From Streptomyces sp. SN-593 (lineage in GTDB: Bacteria; Actinomycetota; Actinomycetes; Streptomycetales; Streptomycetaceae), in assembly GCF_016756395.1 (NCBI RefSeq), contig NZ_AP018365.1, positions 6,514,001-6,578,000 on the forward strand: a DNA stretch of 64,000 nt. Reading direction: 5' to 3'. Positions 1 to 9,003 of this stretch are shown here, one piece after another. The notes beneath the pieces are model-generated. The model was not told where the DNA came from. It saw nothing but the letters and a program-made list of their open reading frames with translations, and searched no databases. A program made the translations under genes and the position numbers. The number at the start of each line of letters is the position of its first letter. Positions within the stretch are counted from its first letter, which is position 1.

Positions 1-440
1 CGCGCAACGCACTGCCCGCGCGTGCCGAGGAGGTCGGCTCGCGCATGCTGCGCCGGCTGCGCGCGCTGGCCGGACACCACGCCTGCGTCGGCGACGTGCG
101 CGGTCGCGGTCTGATGATCGGTGTCGAACTCGTGGACACCACGGCCGACCCCGACGACCGGGGAACGCTGCCCGCCGCCCCGCGCCTCGCCGCGCGCGTC
201 CAGCAGGAGGCCCTGCGCCGCGGCCTGATCCTCGAACTGGGCGGCCGACACTCCAGCGTCGTACGGCTGCTGCCACCGCTGACGATCACCGACGAGCAGG
301 CCGAAGCCGTGCTGGAACGGCTCGCCGACGCCGTCGCCGCCGCCGAGGCGCCCGGAGCCGGCGGCACCGGCGGGGCCGGCCGCCGCGGCGCGGGAGCCGG
401 GGTTCCGCGGCCCAACGCCCCGCATACGGGCACCTCATGA
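1..440 (+). CDS. Class III aminotransferase, C-terminal part (5' end outside window)
   Basis: The frame is open from base 3, so only about the last 145 residues are present. The motif GRGLMIGVEL and the following small domain (a run of arginine and alanine, then PLTITDEQAEAVLERL) are typical of the C-terminus of PLP-dependent class III aminotransferases such as diaminobutyrate-2-oxoglutarate transaminases. The catalytic lysine lies upstream of the window and cannot be checked. It precedes two IucA/IucC genes, so it may supply the diamine precursor of a siderophore, as RhbA does in the rhizobactin pathway. The last 25 residues are a Gly/Ala/Arg-rich tail. Substrate is inferred from context only. 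Confidence 0.8.
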   Translation, partial: RNALPARAEEVGSRMLRRLRALAGHHACVGDVRGRGLMIGVELVDTTADPDDRGTLPAAPRLAARVQQEALRRGLILELGGRHSSVVRLLPPLTITDEQAEAVLERLADAVAAAEAPGAGGTGGAGRRGAGAGVPRPNAPHTGTS

Positions 441-453
441 GGGCCGGTCACAG

Positions 454-459
454 TATGAT
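454..459 (+). promoter_or_regulatory. Possible -10 box in the aminotransferase/siderophore synthetase gap
   Basis: TATGAT sits in an AT-richer patch just after the aminotransferase stop. It is followed by a perfect small hairpin (CGCCGC-TCT-GCGGCG, 470-484). I found no convincing -35. The rest of the 278-bp gap is C-rich, with a 13-bp direct repeat at 672-684 and 688-700. Confidence 0.3.
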
Positions 460-718
460 CACATCAATCCGCCGCTCTGCGGCGCCGTGCCCACCGCCCT
501 GCCCGATCGCACCGGACCACTTCACGACCCGACAACTCCGGCAAGGCGCGTCCGCAGGGTGCCCCCCCTGTGCCACGCCACCGCGCGCCGCGCCGTGGCG
601 CCGCTCCGGCGCCCGGCACAGCCGTACCGGGGTGCACCGCCCCACCGGGGCGTGTCGCCGCTGCCGTACACCACCGCCGTACCGCCGCACCGCCGTACCG
701 ACAAGTGAGGCCCCTGGC

Positions 719-2542
719 ATGACCGCACCCGTGGACCCCGCCGGCACCGACCGCCACGACAGCGCCGCATCCGTGCCCCCGCAGCGGGCACGCACCCACT
801 GGGGCGCGACCGGGCCCGACCCACTGGCGCGCGACGAGCCCTACGCCGTGGCCGACGCGGCCGGCACCGAGGCGCTGCTGCGCTGCTGGACCCGCGAGAA
901 GGGCCTGGCGCAGCCGGCCGACGGGCTGCTGCGGGTGCCGCTGCCGGCGGCCGGCGCCACGGTCGGCGCGGTCGTCCACCACTGGTCGTCCACCGGGCAC
1001 CACCGCTTCGGACCCGCCCGGCTCTCCACCGCCGACCACCGGCCGCTGTCCGCGGTCGAACTGGCCGCGCTGCTGTCCCGGGAGAGCGGCGCCGACCCGG
1101 AGGAGGGCGCCGACCTGGTCGCCAGGGTGGCGGACTCGGTACGGCGGACCGCCGTCTTCGTGACCGAACGCCGCGAGGACCCCGGGGCTAGCGACCCCGA
1201 ACTGCCCTTCCTCGACTCCGAGCAGGCCCTGATCCTGGGCCACCCGCTCCACCCCACGCCCAAGAGCCGCGACGGCCTGGGAGACGCGGAGGCGGCCGCC
1301 TACTCTCCCGAGTTGCGCGGCGCCTTCCCGCTGCACTGGTTCGCCGTCGACCGGTCGCTGCTCGCCACCGAGTCGGCGTGGACCGAACGCGGCCGCCCGG
1401 TCCCCGCGCCCGACCTGCTCACCGTGCTGGCCGGGCCCGACCTCGCGCTGCCGGCGGGGACCGCGCCGCTGCCGCTGCACCCGTGGCAGGCCCGCGAGGT
1501 GCGGCACCGGCCCGCCGTGCGCGCGCTGTTCGACGCGGGGCTGCTGCACGACCTCGGCCCCCTGGGGGACGTGTGGCACCCCACATCGTCGGTGCGCACC
1601 GTCTACCGGCCGGGCGCACAGGTCATGCTGAAGCTGTCGCTGGCCCTGCGGATCACCAACTCCCGACGGGAGAACCTCCGCAAGGAGTTGCAGCGCGGTA
1701 CCGAGGTGCACCGGCTGCTGCGCAGCGGCCTGGCCACCCGCTGGTCCGAGGCACACCCCCGGTTCGACATCGTCCGCGACCCGGCCTGGCTCGGCGTGGA
1801 CGACCGGGACGGCCACCCGGTGACCGGACTGGACGTCGCCCTGCGGCACAGCCCGTTCGACCCCGGCGCCCAGGCGCACTGCGTGGCCGGGCTGACCTCG
1901 CCGCGCCCCTGGCCGGGTCTGCCCGCACCGGCACTGGCCTCCCGGCTCGCGGTGCTGGTCGGCCGCCTGTCCGAGCGCAGCGGCCGACCGGGGACCGCGG
2001 TGGCCACCGAGTGGTTCCTGCGCTACCTCGACGAGGTGGTCCGGCCGGTTCTGTGGCTGGACGGCGAGGCGGGCATCGCCCTGGAGGCGCACCAGCAGAA
2101 CACGCTCGTGCTGCTGGACGCCGACGGCTGGCCGAGCGGCGGACACTACCGCGACAACCAGGGCTACTACTTCCGCGAGTCGCACCGCGACGCGCTGGAG
2201 CGACAACTGCCCGGCATCGGCGCCCACAGCGACACGTTCGTCGCCGACGAGGTGGCCGACGAGCGCTTCGCCTACTACCTCGGCATCAACAACGTCCTCG
2301 GTCTGATCGGCGCATTCGGCGCCCAGCGGCTCGCCGACGAGGAGGTGCTGCTCGCCGCGTTCCGGCGCTTCCTCACCGGGGCGGCGAACGGCCCCAGCAG
2401 CCTGCCCGAACACCTGCTGCACAGCACGCACCTTCGCTGCAAGGCGAACCTGCTGACCCGGCTGCACGGAATGGACGAACTCGTCGGGCCTGTCGACACC
2501 CAGTCCGTGTACGTCACCCTGCCCAACCCGCTGGCCCGCTGA
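719..2542 (+). CDS. NRPS-independent siderophore synthetase (IucA/IucC family), first copy
   Basis: 607 residues. The reading frame is open further upstream, but the ATG at 719 has a purine-rich site (GTGAGG) in front and the preceding 90 codons are low-complexity. Family motifs seen are GHPLHPTPKSRDG (about residue 174, ATP-binding loop), LPLHPWQ (about 251), KLSLALRITNSRREN (about 304), EAHQQN (about 457) and RDNQGYYF (about 478). These enzymes activate a carboxylic acid such as citrate as an acyl-adenylate and condense it with an amine or hydroxylamine. A second member follows two genes later, with an acyltransferase between, so the pair probably carries out two sequential condensations in the cytoplasm. 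The acid and amine substrates cannot be read from the sequence. Confidence 0.93.
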   Translation: MTAPVDPAGTDRHDSAASVPPQRARTHWGATGPDPLARDEPYAVADAAGTEALLRCWTREKGLAQPADGLLRVPLPAAGATVGAVVHHWSSTGHHRFGPARLSTADHRPLSAVELAALLSRESGADPEEGADLVARVADSVRRTAVFVTERREDPGASDPELPFLDSEQALILGHPLHPTPKSRDGLGDAEAAAYSPELRGAFPLHWFAVDRSLLATESAWTERGRPVPAPDLLTVLAGPDLALPAGTAPLPLHPWQAREVRHRPAVRALFDAGLLHDLGPLGDVWHPTSSVRTVYRPGAQVMLKLSLALRITNSRRENLRKELQRGTEVHRLLRSGLATRWSEAHPRFDIVRDPAWLGVDDRDGHPVTGLDVALRHSPFDPGAQAHCVAGLTSPRPWPGLPAPALASRLAVLVGRLSERSGRPGTAVATEWFLRYLDEVVRPVLWLDGEAGIALEAHQQNTLVLLDADGWPSGGHYRDNQGYYFRESHRDALERQLPGIGAHSDTFVADEVADERFAYYLGINNVLGLIGAFGAQRLADEEVLLAAFRRFLTGAANGPSSLPEHLLHSTHLRCKANLLTRLHGMDELVGPVDTQSVYVTLPNPLAR

Positions 2543-2613
2543 CCGGCGCCCCCGCACCCCCGCCGACCGGCCCCCACGCCCCGCCCGCGCGGCCGGGACA
2601 GGAAGGAGTTCCG

Positions 2614-3348
2614 TTGCCGAACGCCGACTCCAGCACCGAGGACACCCTCGACCTGAAACTCCCCCCGGAAGTCCTCGCGCTGTTCGCGGAAGGAGCGGAA
2701 AGGACGGGGGGGACGGAAGGAGCGGTCATGGCGGAGCCGGCGGGCACGGCGGCGGGACCGGCGGGCGGCGGCGCGGGTGGGCTGCTCGACGGCATCGCGA
2801 CCTGGCGGGCCGCCGACACGGCGGCCGGTCCCTTCCGGCTCGTCCCGGTCGACCTCGACCGGGACCTCGCCCTGGTCACCCGGTGGATGAACGATCCGGC
2901 AGTCGCGGAGTTCTGGGAGCTGGCCGGCGAGCAGCAGGTCACCGAGGACCACCTGCGGGCCCAACTCGACGCCGACGGCCGCAGCGTGCCCTGCCTGGGC
3001 GTGCTCGGCGGCACCCCGATGAGCTACTGGGAGGTCTACCGCGCCGACCTCGACCCGATCGCGCGCCACTACCCGGCCCGGCCGCACGACACCGGCGTCC
3101 ACCTGCTCATCGGCGGCGTCGCCGACCGTGCCCGCGGACTGGGCGGCACACTGCTGCGCGCGGTCGCCGACCTGGTGCTCGACCACCGGCCCTCCTGCGG
3201 CCGGGTGATCGCGGAACCGGACCTGCGCAACACCCCGTCCGTGGCCGCCTTCCTGGCCGCCGGATTCCGGCTGTCCGCCGAGATCGACCTGCCGGACAAG
3301 CGCGCCGCCCTGATGGTCCGCGACCGCGCCCTGCGCCACAGCCTCTGA
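2614..3348 (+). CDS. Siderophore acyltransferase, AlcB/RhbD-like GNAT
   Basis: 244 residues from a TTG start at 2614, chosen because GGAAGGAG ends 5 nt upstream. The first 60 residues are a Gly/Ala-rich, poorly conserved extension. The rest is the GNAT-type siderophore acetyltransferase domain: FRLVPVDLDRDLALVTRWMN at its start, SYWEVYRADLDPIARHY in the middle, and a CoA-binding turn around DRARGLGGTLLRAVADLVLD. RhbD/IucB relatives acetylate an N-hydroxylated diamine before condensation. No hydroxylase gene is present in this part of the cluster, so whether the substrate is hydroxylated is open. Confidence 0.88.
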   Translation: MPNADSSTEDTLDLKLPPEVLALFAEGAERTGGTEGAVMAEPAGTAAGPAGGGAGGLLDGIATWRAADTAAGPFRLVPVDLDRDLALVTRWMNDPAVAEFWELAGEQQVTEDHLRAQLDADGRSVPCLGVLGGTPMSYWEVYRADLDPIARHYPARPHDTGVHLLIGGVADRARGLGGTLLRAVADLVLDHRPSCGRVIAEPDLRNTPSVAAFLAAGFRLSAEIDLPDKRAALMVRDRALRHSL

Positions 3349-3477
3349 CACCGCGGCCGACCGCGCACCCCGTGGCCGGCCCACCCCGCCGGTGCGCCTG
3401 ACCGCGCCGGTCGTGCAGACCGGTGGCGGCCGCCGCACCAGCAGCCCTCCCGTCCCTCCCGTCCGCAGGAGCACACC

Positions 3478-5241
3478 GTGACGATCCCCTCCTCGACCGA
3501 GTCCGGCGCCGCCTGGGAGCGCGCGGCCCGGCGGCTTCTCGCCAAGATGCTCGCCGAGTTCGCCTACGAAGACGTGATCGCACCACAGCCCGACCCCGCG
3601 TCGGGCCCCGAGGGCTACCGGATCGAGCTCTCACCCGACGTGACCTACCGCTTCCGTGCCCGCCGCGGCTCGTACGGGAGCTGGTACGTGGACGCGGCCA
3701 GCATCACCCCGACCGGTGACCCGCTGCACTTCCTGGCACACGGCCACGACACCGTGCTCGGACTCACCGGGGACACCACCGGCCACCTGATCAGGGAACT
3801 GCTCGCCACGCTGTGCGCCGACGTGCGGCTGGACGCCACCGCGCTGCCGGCCGCCGCGCTCGCCGACCTCGGCTACGCGGAGCTCGAAGGGCACCAGACC
3901 GGGCACCCGTGGCTCGTGGCCAACAAGGGCCGTATCGGGTTCTCGGACGCCGACGCGGCGCTCTGGGCCCCCGAGGCCCGCAGACGCCACCGGCTGCCCT
4001 GGATCGCGGTCCACCGCGACCTCGCCGAATACCGGGGAACCGGCACCCTCGACACCTCCGACCAGCTCTACGCCGAGGAACTCGCCCCCGACGTCCTCGA
4101 CTCCTTCCGCCGCACCATCGCCGATCGCGGCCGCCTCCCCGCGGACTACCTCCTGCTGCCCGTCCACCCCTGGCAGTGGGAACAGGTCGTCGCCCCGCTG
4201 TTCGCACCCGCGATCGCCGACGGCACCATCATCCGCCTCACCACCGACAACGACCTGCGGCTGCCGCAGCAGTCGATCCGCACCTTCCTCAACACCAGCC
4301 GCCCGCAACGGCGGACGGTCAAACTGCCGCTGTCGGTCCTCAACACGCTGGTCTGGCGCGGGCTGCCCACCGAGCGCACGCTCGCCGCCCCCGCCGTCAC
4401 CGCCTGGGTGCACACCCTGCGCGACCACGACCGCTTCCTGCGCGACGAGACCCGGGTGATCCTGCTCGGCGAGGTGGCGTCCGTCACCGTCGCCCACCCC
4501 CAGTACGACGCGATGCCCTCGGTGCCCTACCAGTACCGCGAACTGCTCGGCTGCATCTGGCGCGAGCCGCTGACGGGGTACCTCGCGCCGGGGGAGCGCG
4601 CCCGCACTCTCGCCGCCCTGCTGCACACCGACCCGGACGGCCGCGCCTTCACCGCCGAACTGGTCGCCCGCTCCGGGCTCGCCCCCAGGGTGTGGCTGCG
4701 CCACCTGTTCGCCGCACTCCTGCCGCCCTTGCTGCATTTCCTCTACCGGTACGGCACGGTCTTCTCACCGCACGGCGAGAACGCCATCGTCGTCTACGAC
4801 GAGCACGACGTTCCGGTGCGGCTGGCGGTCAAGGACTTCGTCGACGACGTGAACGTCTCCGCGCAGCCGTTGCCGGAACACGCCACCATGCCGGCGGACG
4901 TCCGCGCGGTGCTGCTCACCGAGTCGCCGGAATTCCTCACCCAGTTCATCCACTCGGGCCTGTTCATCGGCGTGTTCCGCTATCTCGCACCGCTGTGCGA
5001 GCAGCAACTCGGCGTACCCGAGAACGACTTCTGGACGCTGGTGCGCGAGGAGATCGTCCGCCACCAGGACCGTTTCCCGGAACTCAAGGAGAGGTTCTCG
5101 CTGTTCGACCTGTTCGTGCCGCGGATCGCCCGGCTGTGCCTGAACCGCAACCGGCTGCACCTCGACGGATACCGCGACCGGGCCGACCGTCCGCACGCCG
5201 CCGTGCACGGGACCGTGGCCAACCCGCTCTGCGGCCCCTGA
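3478..5241 (+). CDS. NRPS-independent siderophore synthetase (IucA/IucC family), second copy
   Basis: 587 residues from a GTG start preceded by CAGGAG. Motifs include EGHQTGHPWLVANKGRIGF (about residue 138, the ATP-loop counterpart of GHPxHPxxKxR), LLPVHPWQW (about 226), QQSIRTF, KLPLSVLNT, SPHGENAIVVYD (about 431) and KDFVDDVNVS (about 452, FhuF-like C-terminal region). Sequence and motif details differ clearly from the first copy, so the two are paralogues of different subtypes rather than a recent duplication. The order aminotransferase, synthetase, acyltransferase, synthetase resembles rhbA-C-D-F of the rhizobactin 1021 locus minus the decarboxylase and hydroxylase genes, which may lie upstream or elsewhere. 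Confidence 0.93.
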   Translation: MTIPSSTESGAAWERAARRLLAKMLAEFAYEDVIAPQPDPASGPEGYRIELSPDVTYRFRARRGSYGSWYVDAASITPTGDPLHFLAHGHDTVLGLTGDTTGHLIRELLATLCADVRLDATALPAAALADLGYAELEGHQTGHPWLVANKGRIGFSDADAALWAPEARRRHRLPWIAVHRDLAEYRGTGTLDTSDQLYAEELAPDVLDSFRRTIADRGRLPADYLLLPVHPWQWEQVVAPLFAPAIADGTIIRLTTDNDLRLPQQSIRTFLNTSRPQRRTVKLPLSVLNTLVWRGLPTERTLAAPAVTAWVHTLRDHDRFLRDETRVILLGEVASVTVAHPQYDAMPSVPYQYRELLGCIWREPLTGYLAPGERARTLAALLHTDPDGRAFTAELVARSGLAPRVWLRHLFAALLPPLLHFLYRYGTVFSPHGENAIVVYDEHDVPVRLAVKDFVDDVNVSAQPLPEHATMPADVRAVLLTESPEFLTQFIHSGLFIGVFRYLAPLCEQQLGVPENDFWTLVREEIVRHQDRFPELKERFSLFDLFVPRIARLCLNRNRLHLDGYRDRADRPHAAVHGTVANPLCGP

Positions 5242-5301
5242 CCGCGCCGCCACGATCCGCCCGGGGGCGGCCGAGCCGGTGGACCGGCCCGACGGCGGAG
5301 C

Positions 5302-5392
5302 GGGACGGGGGAACAGACCGGGGGTGGGGCAGGACGGGGGAACCGACCGGGGGGTGGGGGCGGGACGGGCGAACCGACCGGGGGCGCTGCCC
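5302..5392 (+). repeat. Degenerate about 30-bp tandem repeat, three copies
   Basis: Three consecutive units share the pattern GGGACGGGSGAACMGACCGG followed by a G-run. The GAC of each unit starts at 5304, 5333 and 5364 (spacings 29 and 31 bp). The + strand is extremely G-rich with several GGGG runs. Confidence 0.75.
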
Positions 5393-5548
5393 GGGGTGCG
5401 GCACCGCCGGCGCCCGGCCCGGGCAACCTGTCCGCCAGGGCCGCTACGTGCCCTTCGCGCTGACACCGGCCGCCCCGGCCGCGGCGCCGCTCCCGGCTGG
5501 GCCCGGCCGGAGCGGTCGGAGGCGGACCGCGTTGTCGGTGCGGCGCCG

Positions 5549-5554
5549 TAGGCT
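5549..5554 (+). promoter_or_regulatory. -10-like TAGGCT before the DinG-like gene
   Basis: TAGGCT lies 9 nt before the ATG at 5564, and no Shine-Dalgarno sequence is visible. Confidence 0.5.
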
Positions 5555-5563
5555 GGCCCTCCT

Positions 5564-7639
5564 ATGACTGCCACCACCCCACCCGCTCTCACCGACCTGC
5601 TGCACGCCGCCGTCACCGCCGTCGGCGGGGTGGAGCGGGAAGGCCAGGTCGCCATGGCACAGGCCGTGCAGGCCGCCGTGGAAGACCAGTCCCATCTGCT
5701 TGTCCAGGCCGGCACCGGCACCGGAAAGTCGCTCGGCTACCTGGTGCCCGCCCTGGCGCACGGCGAGCCCGTGGTGGTGGCCACCGCCACCCTCGCCCTC
5801 CAGCGGCAGTTGGTGGAGCGGGACCTGCCCAGGACCGTCCAGGCGCTGAAGCCGCTGCTGCGCCGCGAGCCGCAGTACGCGATGCTCAAGGGCCGGTCGA
5901 ACTACCTGTGCCTGCACCGCCTGCACGAAGGGGTGCCGCAGGACGACGAGGACGGCCTCTTCGACCCCTTCGAGGCCGCCGCGCCCACGAGCAAGCTCGG
6001 CAAGGACCTGCTCCGGCTGCGCGACTGGGCCGACGAGACCGAGACGGGGGACCGGGACGGGCTCAGTCCGGGCGTCTCCGACCGCGCCTGGAGCCAGGTC
6101 TCGGTCACCTCGCGCGAGTGCCTGGGTGCCACCAAGTGCGCCTACGGCGCCGAGTGCTTCGCCGAGGCGGCCCGCGAGCGCGCCAAGCTCGCCGACGTCG
6201 TGGTCACCAACCATGCGCTGCTGGCGATCGACGCGATCGAGGGCGCCCCGGTGCTCCCCGGCCACGAGGTGCTGATCGTCGACGAGGCCCACGAACTGGT
6301 CTCCCGCGTCACCGGCGTCGCCACCGGCGAGCTGAGCCCCATCGGCGTGAACCGCGCCGTCAAGCGGGCCGCCAAGCTCGTCAACGAGAAGGCCGCGGAC
6401 GCCCTGATGAGCGCGGGGGAGGGCTTCGAGCGGGTGATGGAGCTGGCCCTGCCCGGGCGGCTTGAGGAGATCCCCGAGGATCTCGGGTACACGCTCGCCG
6501 CGCTCCGCGACGCCTGCCGTCTGGTGATCACCGCACTCGGCGAGACCCGCGACCGGTCGGTGCAGGACGAGGACGTGGTCCGCAAGCAGGCCCTCGCCTC
6601 GGTCGAGCACGTCCACGAGGTCGCCGAGCGCCTGGTACAGGGATCGGACTTCGATGTCGTCTGGTGCGATCGGCACGACCGCTTCGGCGCGTCGCTGCGG
6701 GTGGCGCCGCTGAACGTGTCGGGCCTGCTGCGCGAGAAGCTGTTCACCGACCGTTCCGTGGTGCTCACCTCCGCGACCCTCAAGCTGGGCGGCGACTTCA
6801 ACGGTGTGGCCGCCTCACTCGGCCTGTCCCCTGAGGGCGCGGCGGCCGCGGAGGGCGAGGAGGAGCCGCCACCGTGGAAGGGCATCGACGTCGGGTCGCC
6901 CTTCGACTACCGCAGGCAGGGCATCCTCTACGTCGCCCGCCACCTCTCACAGCCGGGCCGCGACGCGGGCCGTGCCGACATGCTCGACGAACTGGCCGAG
7001 CTGATCGAGGCGGCCGGCGGCCGGACCCTCGGGCTGTTCTCCTCGATGCGCGGCGCCCAGGCGGCCGCGGAGGCGATGCGCGGAAGGCTGGAGCACCCGG
7101 TGCTGCTCCAGGGCGAGGAGACGCTGGGCGAGCTGATCCGTACCTTCGCTGAGGACGCCCGGACCTGCCTGTTCGGCACGCTCTCGCTGTGGCAGGGCGT
7201 GGACGTGCCCGGCGTGAACTGCCAGTTGGTCGTGATGGACCGCATCCCCTTCCCCCGGCCGGACGACCCGCTGATGAGCGCGCGGCAGAAGGCGGTGGAG
7301 GAGCGCGGCGGGAACGGCTTCATGGCCGTCGCCGCCACGCACGCGGCGCTGCTGATGGCCCAGGGCGCCGGGCGGTTGGTCCGGGCCTCCGGCGACCGGG
7401 GCGTGGTGGCCGTGCTCGACCCGCGGCTGGCCACCGCGCGGTACGGCGGCTTCCTGCGCTCGTCGATGCCCGAGTTCTGGTACACCAACGACCGCAACCA
7501 GGTGCGGAAGTCGCTCGCGGCGATCGACGCGGCGGCCGGGCGCCCGGCGTCCGCCGGCTCCGGGAGCAGCGGATCGGCCGGGGGTGGTGAGCCGGCCGCG
7601 AACCCTGATCAGCCGGCCGAGTCCGTCGAGGCTCCGTAG
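5564..7639 (+). CDS. ATP-dependent DNA helicase, DinG/XPD (Rad3) family
   Basis: 691 residues. Walker A is AGTGTGKSLGYLVPA near residue 50, Walker B/DEAH is VDEAHEL near 240, LTSATLKLGG marks motif III, and QGAGRLVRA (motif VI region) is near the C-terminus. Four cysteines spaced as in the XPD/DinG iron-sulfur domain are visible: one in NYLCLHRL and three in ECLGATKCAYGAECF. DinG-type enzymes are 5'-3' superfamily 2 helicases that unwind R-loops, D-loops and forks. The last 40 residues are a Gly/Ser/Ala-rich tail. It converges on lexA across a strong hairpin. Confidence 0.93.
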   Translation: MTATTPPALTDLLHAAVTAVGGVEREGQVAMAQAVQAAVEDQSHLLVQAGTGTGKSLGYLVPALAHGEPVVVATATLALQRQLVERDLPRTVQALKPLLRREPQYAMLKGRSNYLCLHRLHEGVPQDDEDGLFDPFEAAAPTSKLGKDLLRLRDWADETETGDRDGLSPGVSDRAWSQVSVTSRECLGATKCAYGAECFAEAARERAKLADVVVTNHALLAIDAIEGAPVLPGHEVLIVDEAHELVSRVTGVATGELSPIGVNRAVKRAAKLVNEKAADALMSAGEGFERVMELALPGRLEEIPEDLGYTLAALRDACRLVITALGETRDRSVQDEDVVRKQALASVEHVHEVAERLVQGSDFDVVWCDRHDRFGASLRVAPLNVSGLLREKLFTDRSVVLTSATLKLGGDFNGVAASLGLSPEGAAAAEGEEEPPPWKGIDVGSPFDYRRQGILYVARHLSQPGRDAGRADMLDELAELIEAAGGRTLGLFSSMRGAQAAAEAMRGRLEHPVLLQGEETLGELIRTFAEDARTCLFGTLSLWQGVDVPGVNCQLVVMDRIPFPRPDDPLMSARQKAVEERGGNGFMAVAATHAALLMAQGAGRLVRASGDRGVVAVLDPRLATARYGGFLRSSMPEFWYTNDRNQVRKSLAAIDAAAGRPASAGSGSSGSAGGGEPAANPDQPAESVEAP

Positions 7640-7714
7640 GGCCCTCGCGGCCGTGGGCGGCCTCCAGAAGGCCCTGTGGCCGGGCGGGGCGAGCCCAGGA
7701 CCCGCAACACGGCG

Positions 7715-7753
7715 AAGGCCCGGCAGACCGCCTTGTGCGGTCCTCCGGGCCTT
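7715..7753. terminator. Bidirectional hairpin between helicase gene and lexA
   Basis: AAGGCCCGG pairs with CCGGGCCTT, then a 3/3 internal loop, then ACCGC pairs with GCGGT around a 5-nt loop. It lies between the two convergent stop codons. There is no long T-tract. Confidence 0.75.
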
Positions 7754-7801
7754 GCCGGCCGGTCGGCGCGCGGCACGGCCGAGCGCTCCCCGGGACAGTG
7801 G

Positions 7802-8578
7802 TCAGATGCGGCGCAGCACCGCCACGACCTTGCCGAGGATCGTGGCCTCGTCGCCGGGGATGGGCTGGTAGGCGGCGTTGTGCGGGAGCAGCCATACGTG
7901 GCCGTTGTCCCGCTTGAAGCGCTTGACGGTCGCCTCGCCGTCCAGCATCGCCGCCACGATGTCGCCGTTCTCGGCGACCGGCTGGCGTCGCACGGTGACC
8001 CAGTCGCCGTCGCAGATCGCAGCCTCGATCATCGAGTCACCGACCACCTTGAGCACGAACAGCTCGCCGTCCCCGACGAGTTGGCGCGGAAGCGGGAAGA
8101 CGTCCTCGACCGACTCCTCGGCGAGGATCGGGCCGCCGGCCGCGATCCGGCCGACCAGCGGGACGTAGGACGCGGACGGCTTGCCGGTGGTGTCGGTGGG
8201 CTGCGGGTGACCGGCGTCGGACGCGCGGACCTCGTAGGCGCGCGGGCGGTGCGGGTCGCGGCGCAGGAAGCCCTTGCGCTCCAGCGCCATGAGCTGGTGG
8301 GCGACCGACGAGGTGCTGGACAGGCCGACGGCCTGGCCGATCTCGCGCATGGACGGCGGATATCCGCGCCGCTGCACCGAGTCCCTGATCACCTCGATGA
8401 CACGGCGCTGACGCTCGGTCAGCCCCGAGCTGTCGGCGCGAATTCCCGGGGGCCGTCCGGGGAGTGCGCGCGCCGGCTTCGGGGTGCTGTCCTCGTGCGC
8501 GACGTCCAACGGGGCGATTCCGTCCGGGGAGCGGTCATGGGCGGGCAATGTGCCGGTGGCGCTCTCTGCGGTGGTCAC
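7802..8578 (-). CDS. lexA: SOS repressor LexA
   Basis: 258 residues from the GTG at 8578. A GTG at 8605 is also in frame, but GAAAGGGG directly precedes the inner start, which gives an N-terminus like other Streptomyces LexA proteins. An N-terminal winged helix ([14 protein letters not shown] and [19 protein letters not shown]) binds the SOS box. The C-terminal S24 peptidase-like domain shows the Ala-Gly cleavage site in GRIAAGGP, the catalytic serine in GDSMIEAAI and the lysine in ATVKRF. RecA-stimulated self-cleavage would derepress SOS genes. Its own promoter carries a LexA box over the -35, so it should be autoregulated. Confidence 0.97.
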   Translation of the reverse strand: MTTAESATGTLPAHDRSPDGIAPLDVAHEDSTPKPARALPGRPPGIRADSSGLTERQRRVIEVIRDSVQRRGYPPSMREIGQAVGLSSTSSVAHQLMALERKGFLRRDPHRPRAYEVRASDAGHPQPTDTTGKPSASYVPLVGRIAAGGPILAEESVEDVFPLPRQLVGDGELFVLKVVGDSMIEAAICDGDWVTVRRQPVAENGDIVAAMLDGEATVKRFKRDNGHVWLLPHNAAYQPIPGDEATILGKVVAVLRRI

Positions 8579-8652
8579 GGCGGCCCCTTTCGAGTTGTTC
8601 TCCACCGCATGGACTGCGGTCGGCCCGTCTCCGCGTGCGGGCAGTTAGTACA

Positions 8653-8682
8653 ACGGTAGTGGGTTTCGAAAGGTTGCGCCAA
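8653..8682 (-). promoter_or_regulatory. lexA promoter
   Basis: On the minus strand, TTGGCG (8682-8677) is followed after 18 nt by TACCGT (8658-8653). This predicts a leader of roughly 65-70 nt before the GTG at 8578. The -35 overlaps the proximal LexA box. Confidence 0.65.
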
Positions 8683-8693
8683 ACACACGTTCG
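8680..8693 (-). promoter_or_regulatory. LexA (SOS) box, proximal
   Basis: CGAACGTGTGTTTG on the minus strand matches the actinobacterial/Gram-positive SOS consensus CGAACnnnnGTTYG with one change in the second half, and overlaps the lexA -35. Confidence 0.8.
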
Positions 8694-8744
8694 AGTGAAT
8701 TAGCGAAAATCCGCTGACGTGATCAAGGTACCGGGTGTATTGAT

Positions 8745-8758
8745 CGAATGGAAGTTCG
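8745..8758 (+). promoter_or_regulatory. Second LexA-box-like site
   Basis: CGAATGGAAGTTCG matches CGAACnnnnGTTCG with one mismatch and sits 52 bp upstream of the proximal box on the lexA side of the divergent lexA/nrdR region. Confidence 0.5.
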
Positions 8759-8972
8759 AATCAAAGAGTGCCCCGGCGTGCCGGTCCGGAGCGCCACGCG
8801 GTCGCGGGCGGCCCCGTTTGGGAGTGGGCCGCCTGCTGCGCCCGCCCAGTGTCGCACCGGCTCCTGAAGTGCGTTCCGCGGGCCCGTTCCCGTACGCTCC
8901 GGCGTGCCGCGAACGCCCTCCGTTGCGGTCGGGCCGCCGCGACACGCGGATCGGACCCCCTGATGCACCGGC

Positions 8973-8988
8973 ACCAGATCTAGTGGTT
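8973..8988 (+). promoter_or_regulatory. NrdR box 1
   Basis: ACCAGATCTAGTGGTT is a 16-bp imperfect palindrome upstream of nrdR. Its start is 31 bp from the start of the second copy, the spacing of about three helical turns known for paired NrdR boxes. Confidence 0.75.
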
Positions 8989-9003
8989 GGATAGGGACCG
9001 GCC

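Larger units (their letters stand above)
5242..5563. other. Intergenic region between siderophore locus and helicase gene
   Basis: 322 bp. It holds the degenerate G-rich tandem repeats at 5302-5392 and a -10-like hexamer just before the helicase start. No coding sequence or clear factor-independent terminator was seen. Confidence 0.6.

Noticed and set aside
441-718. Iron box (DmdR/IdeR) before the first siderophore synthetase
   Set aside because: No TTAGGTTAGGCTCACCTAA-like sequence was found; the operon promoter is probably upstream of the window.
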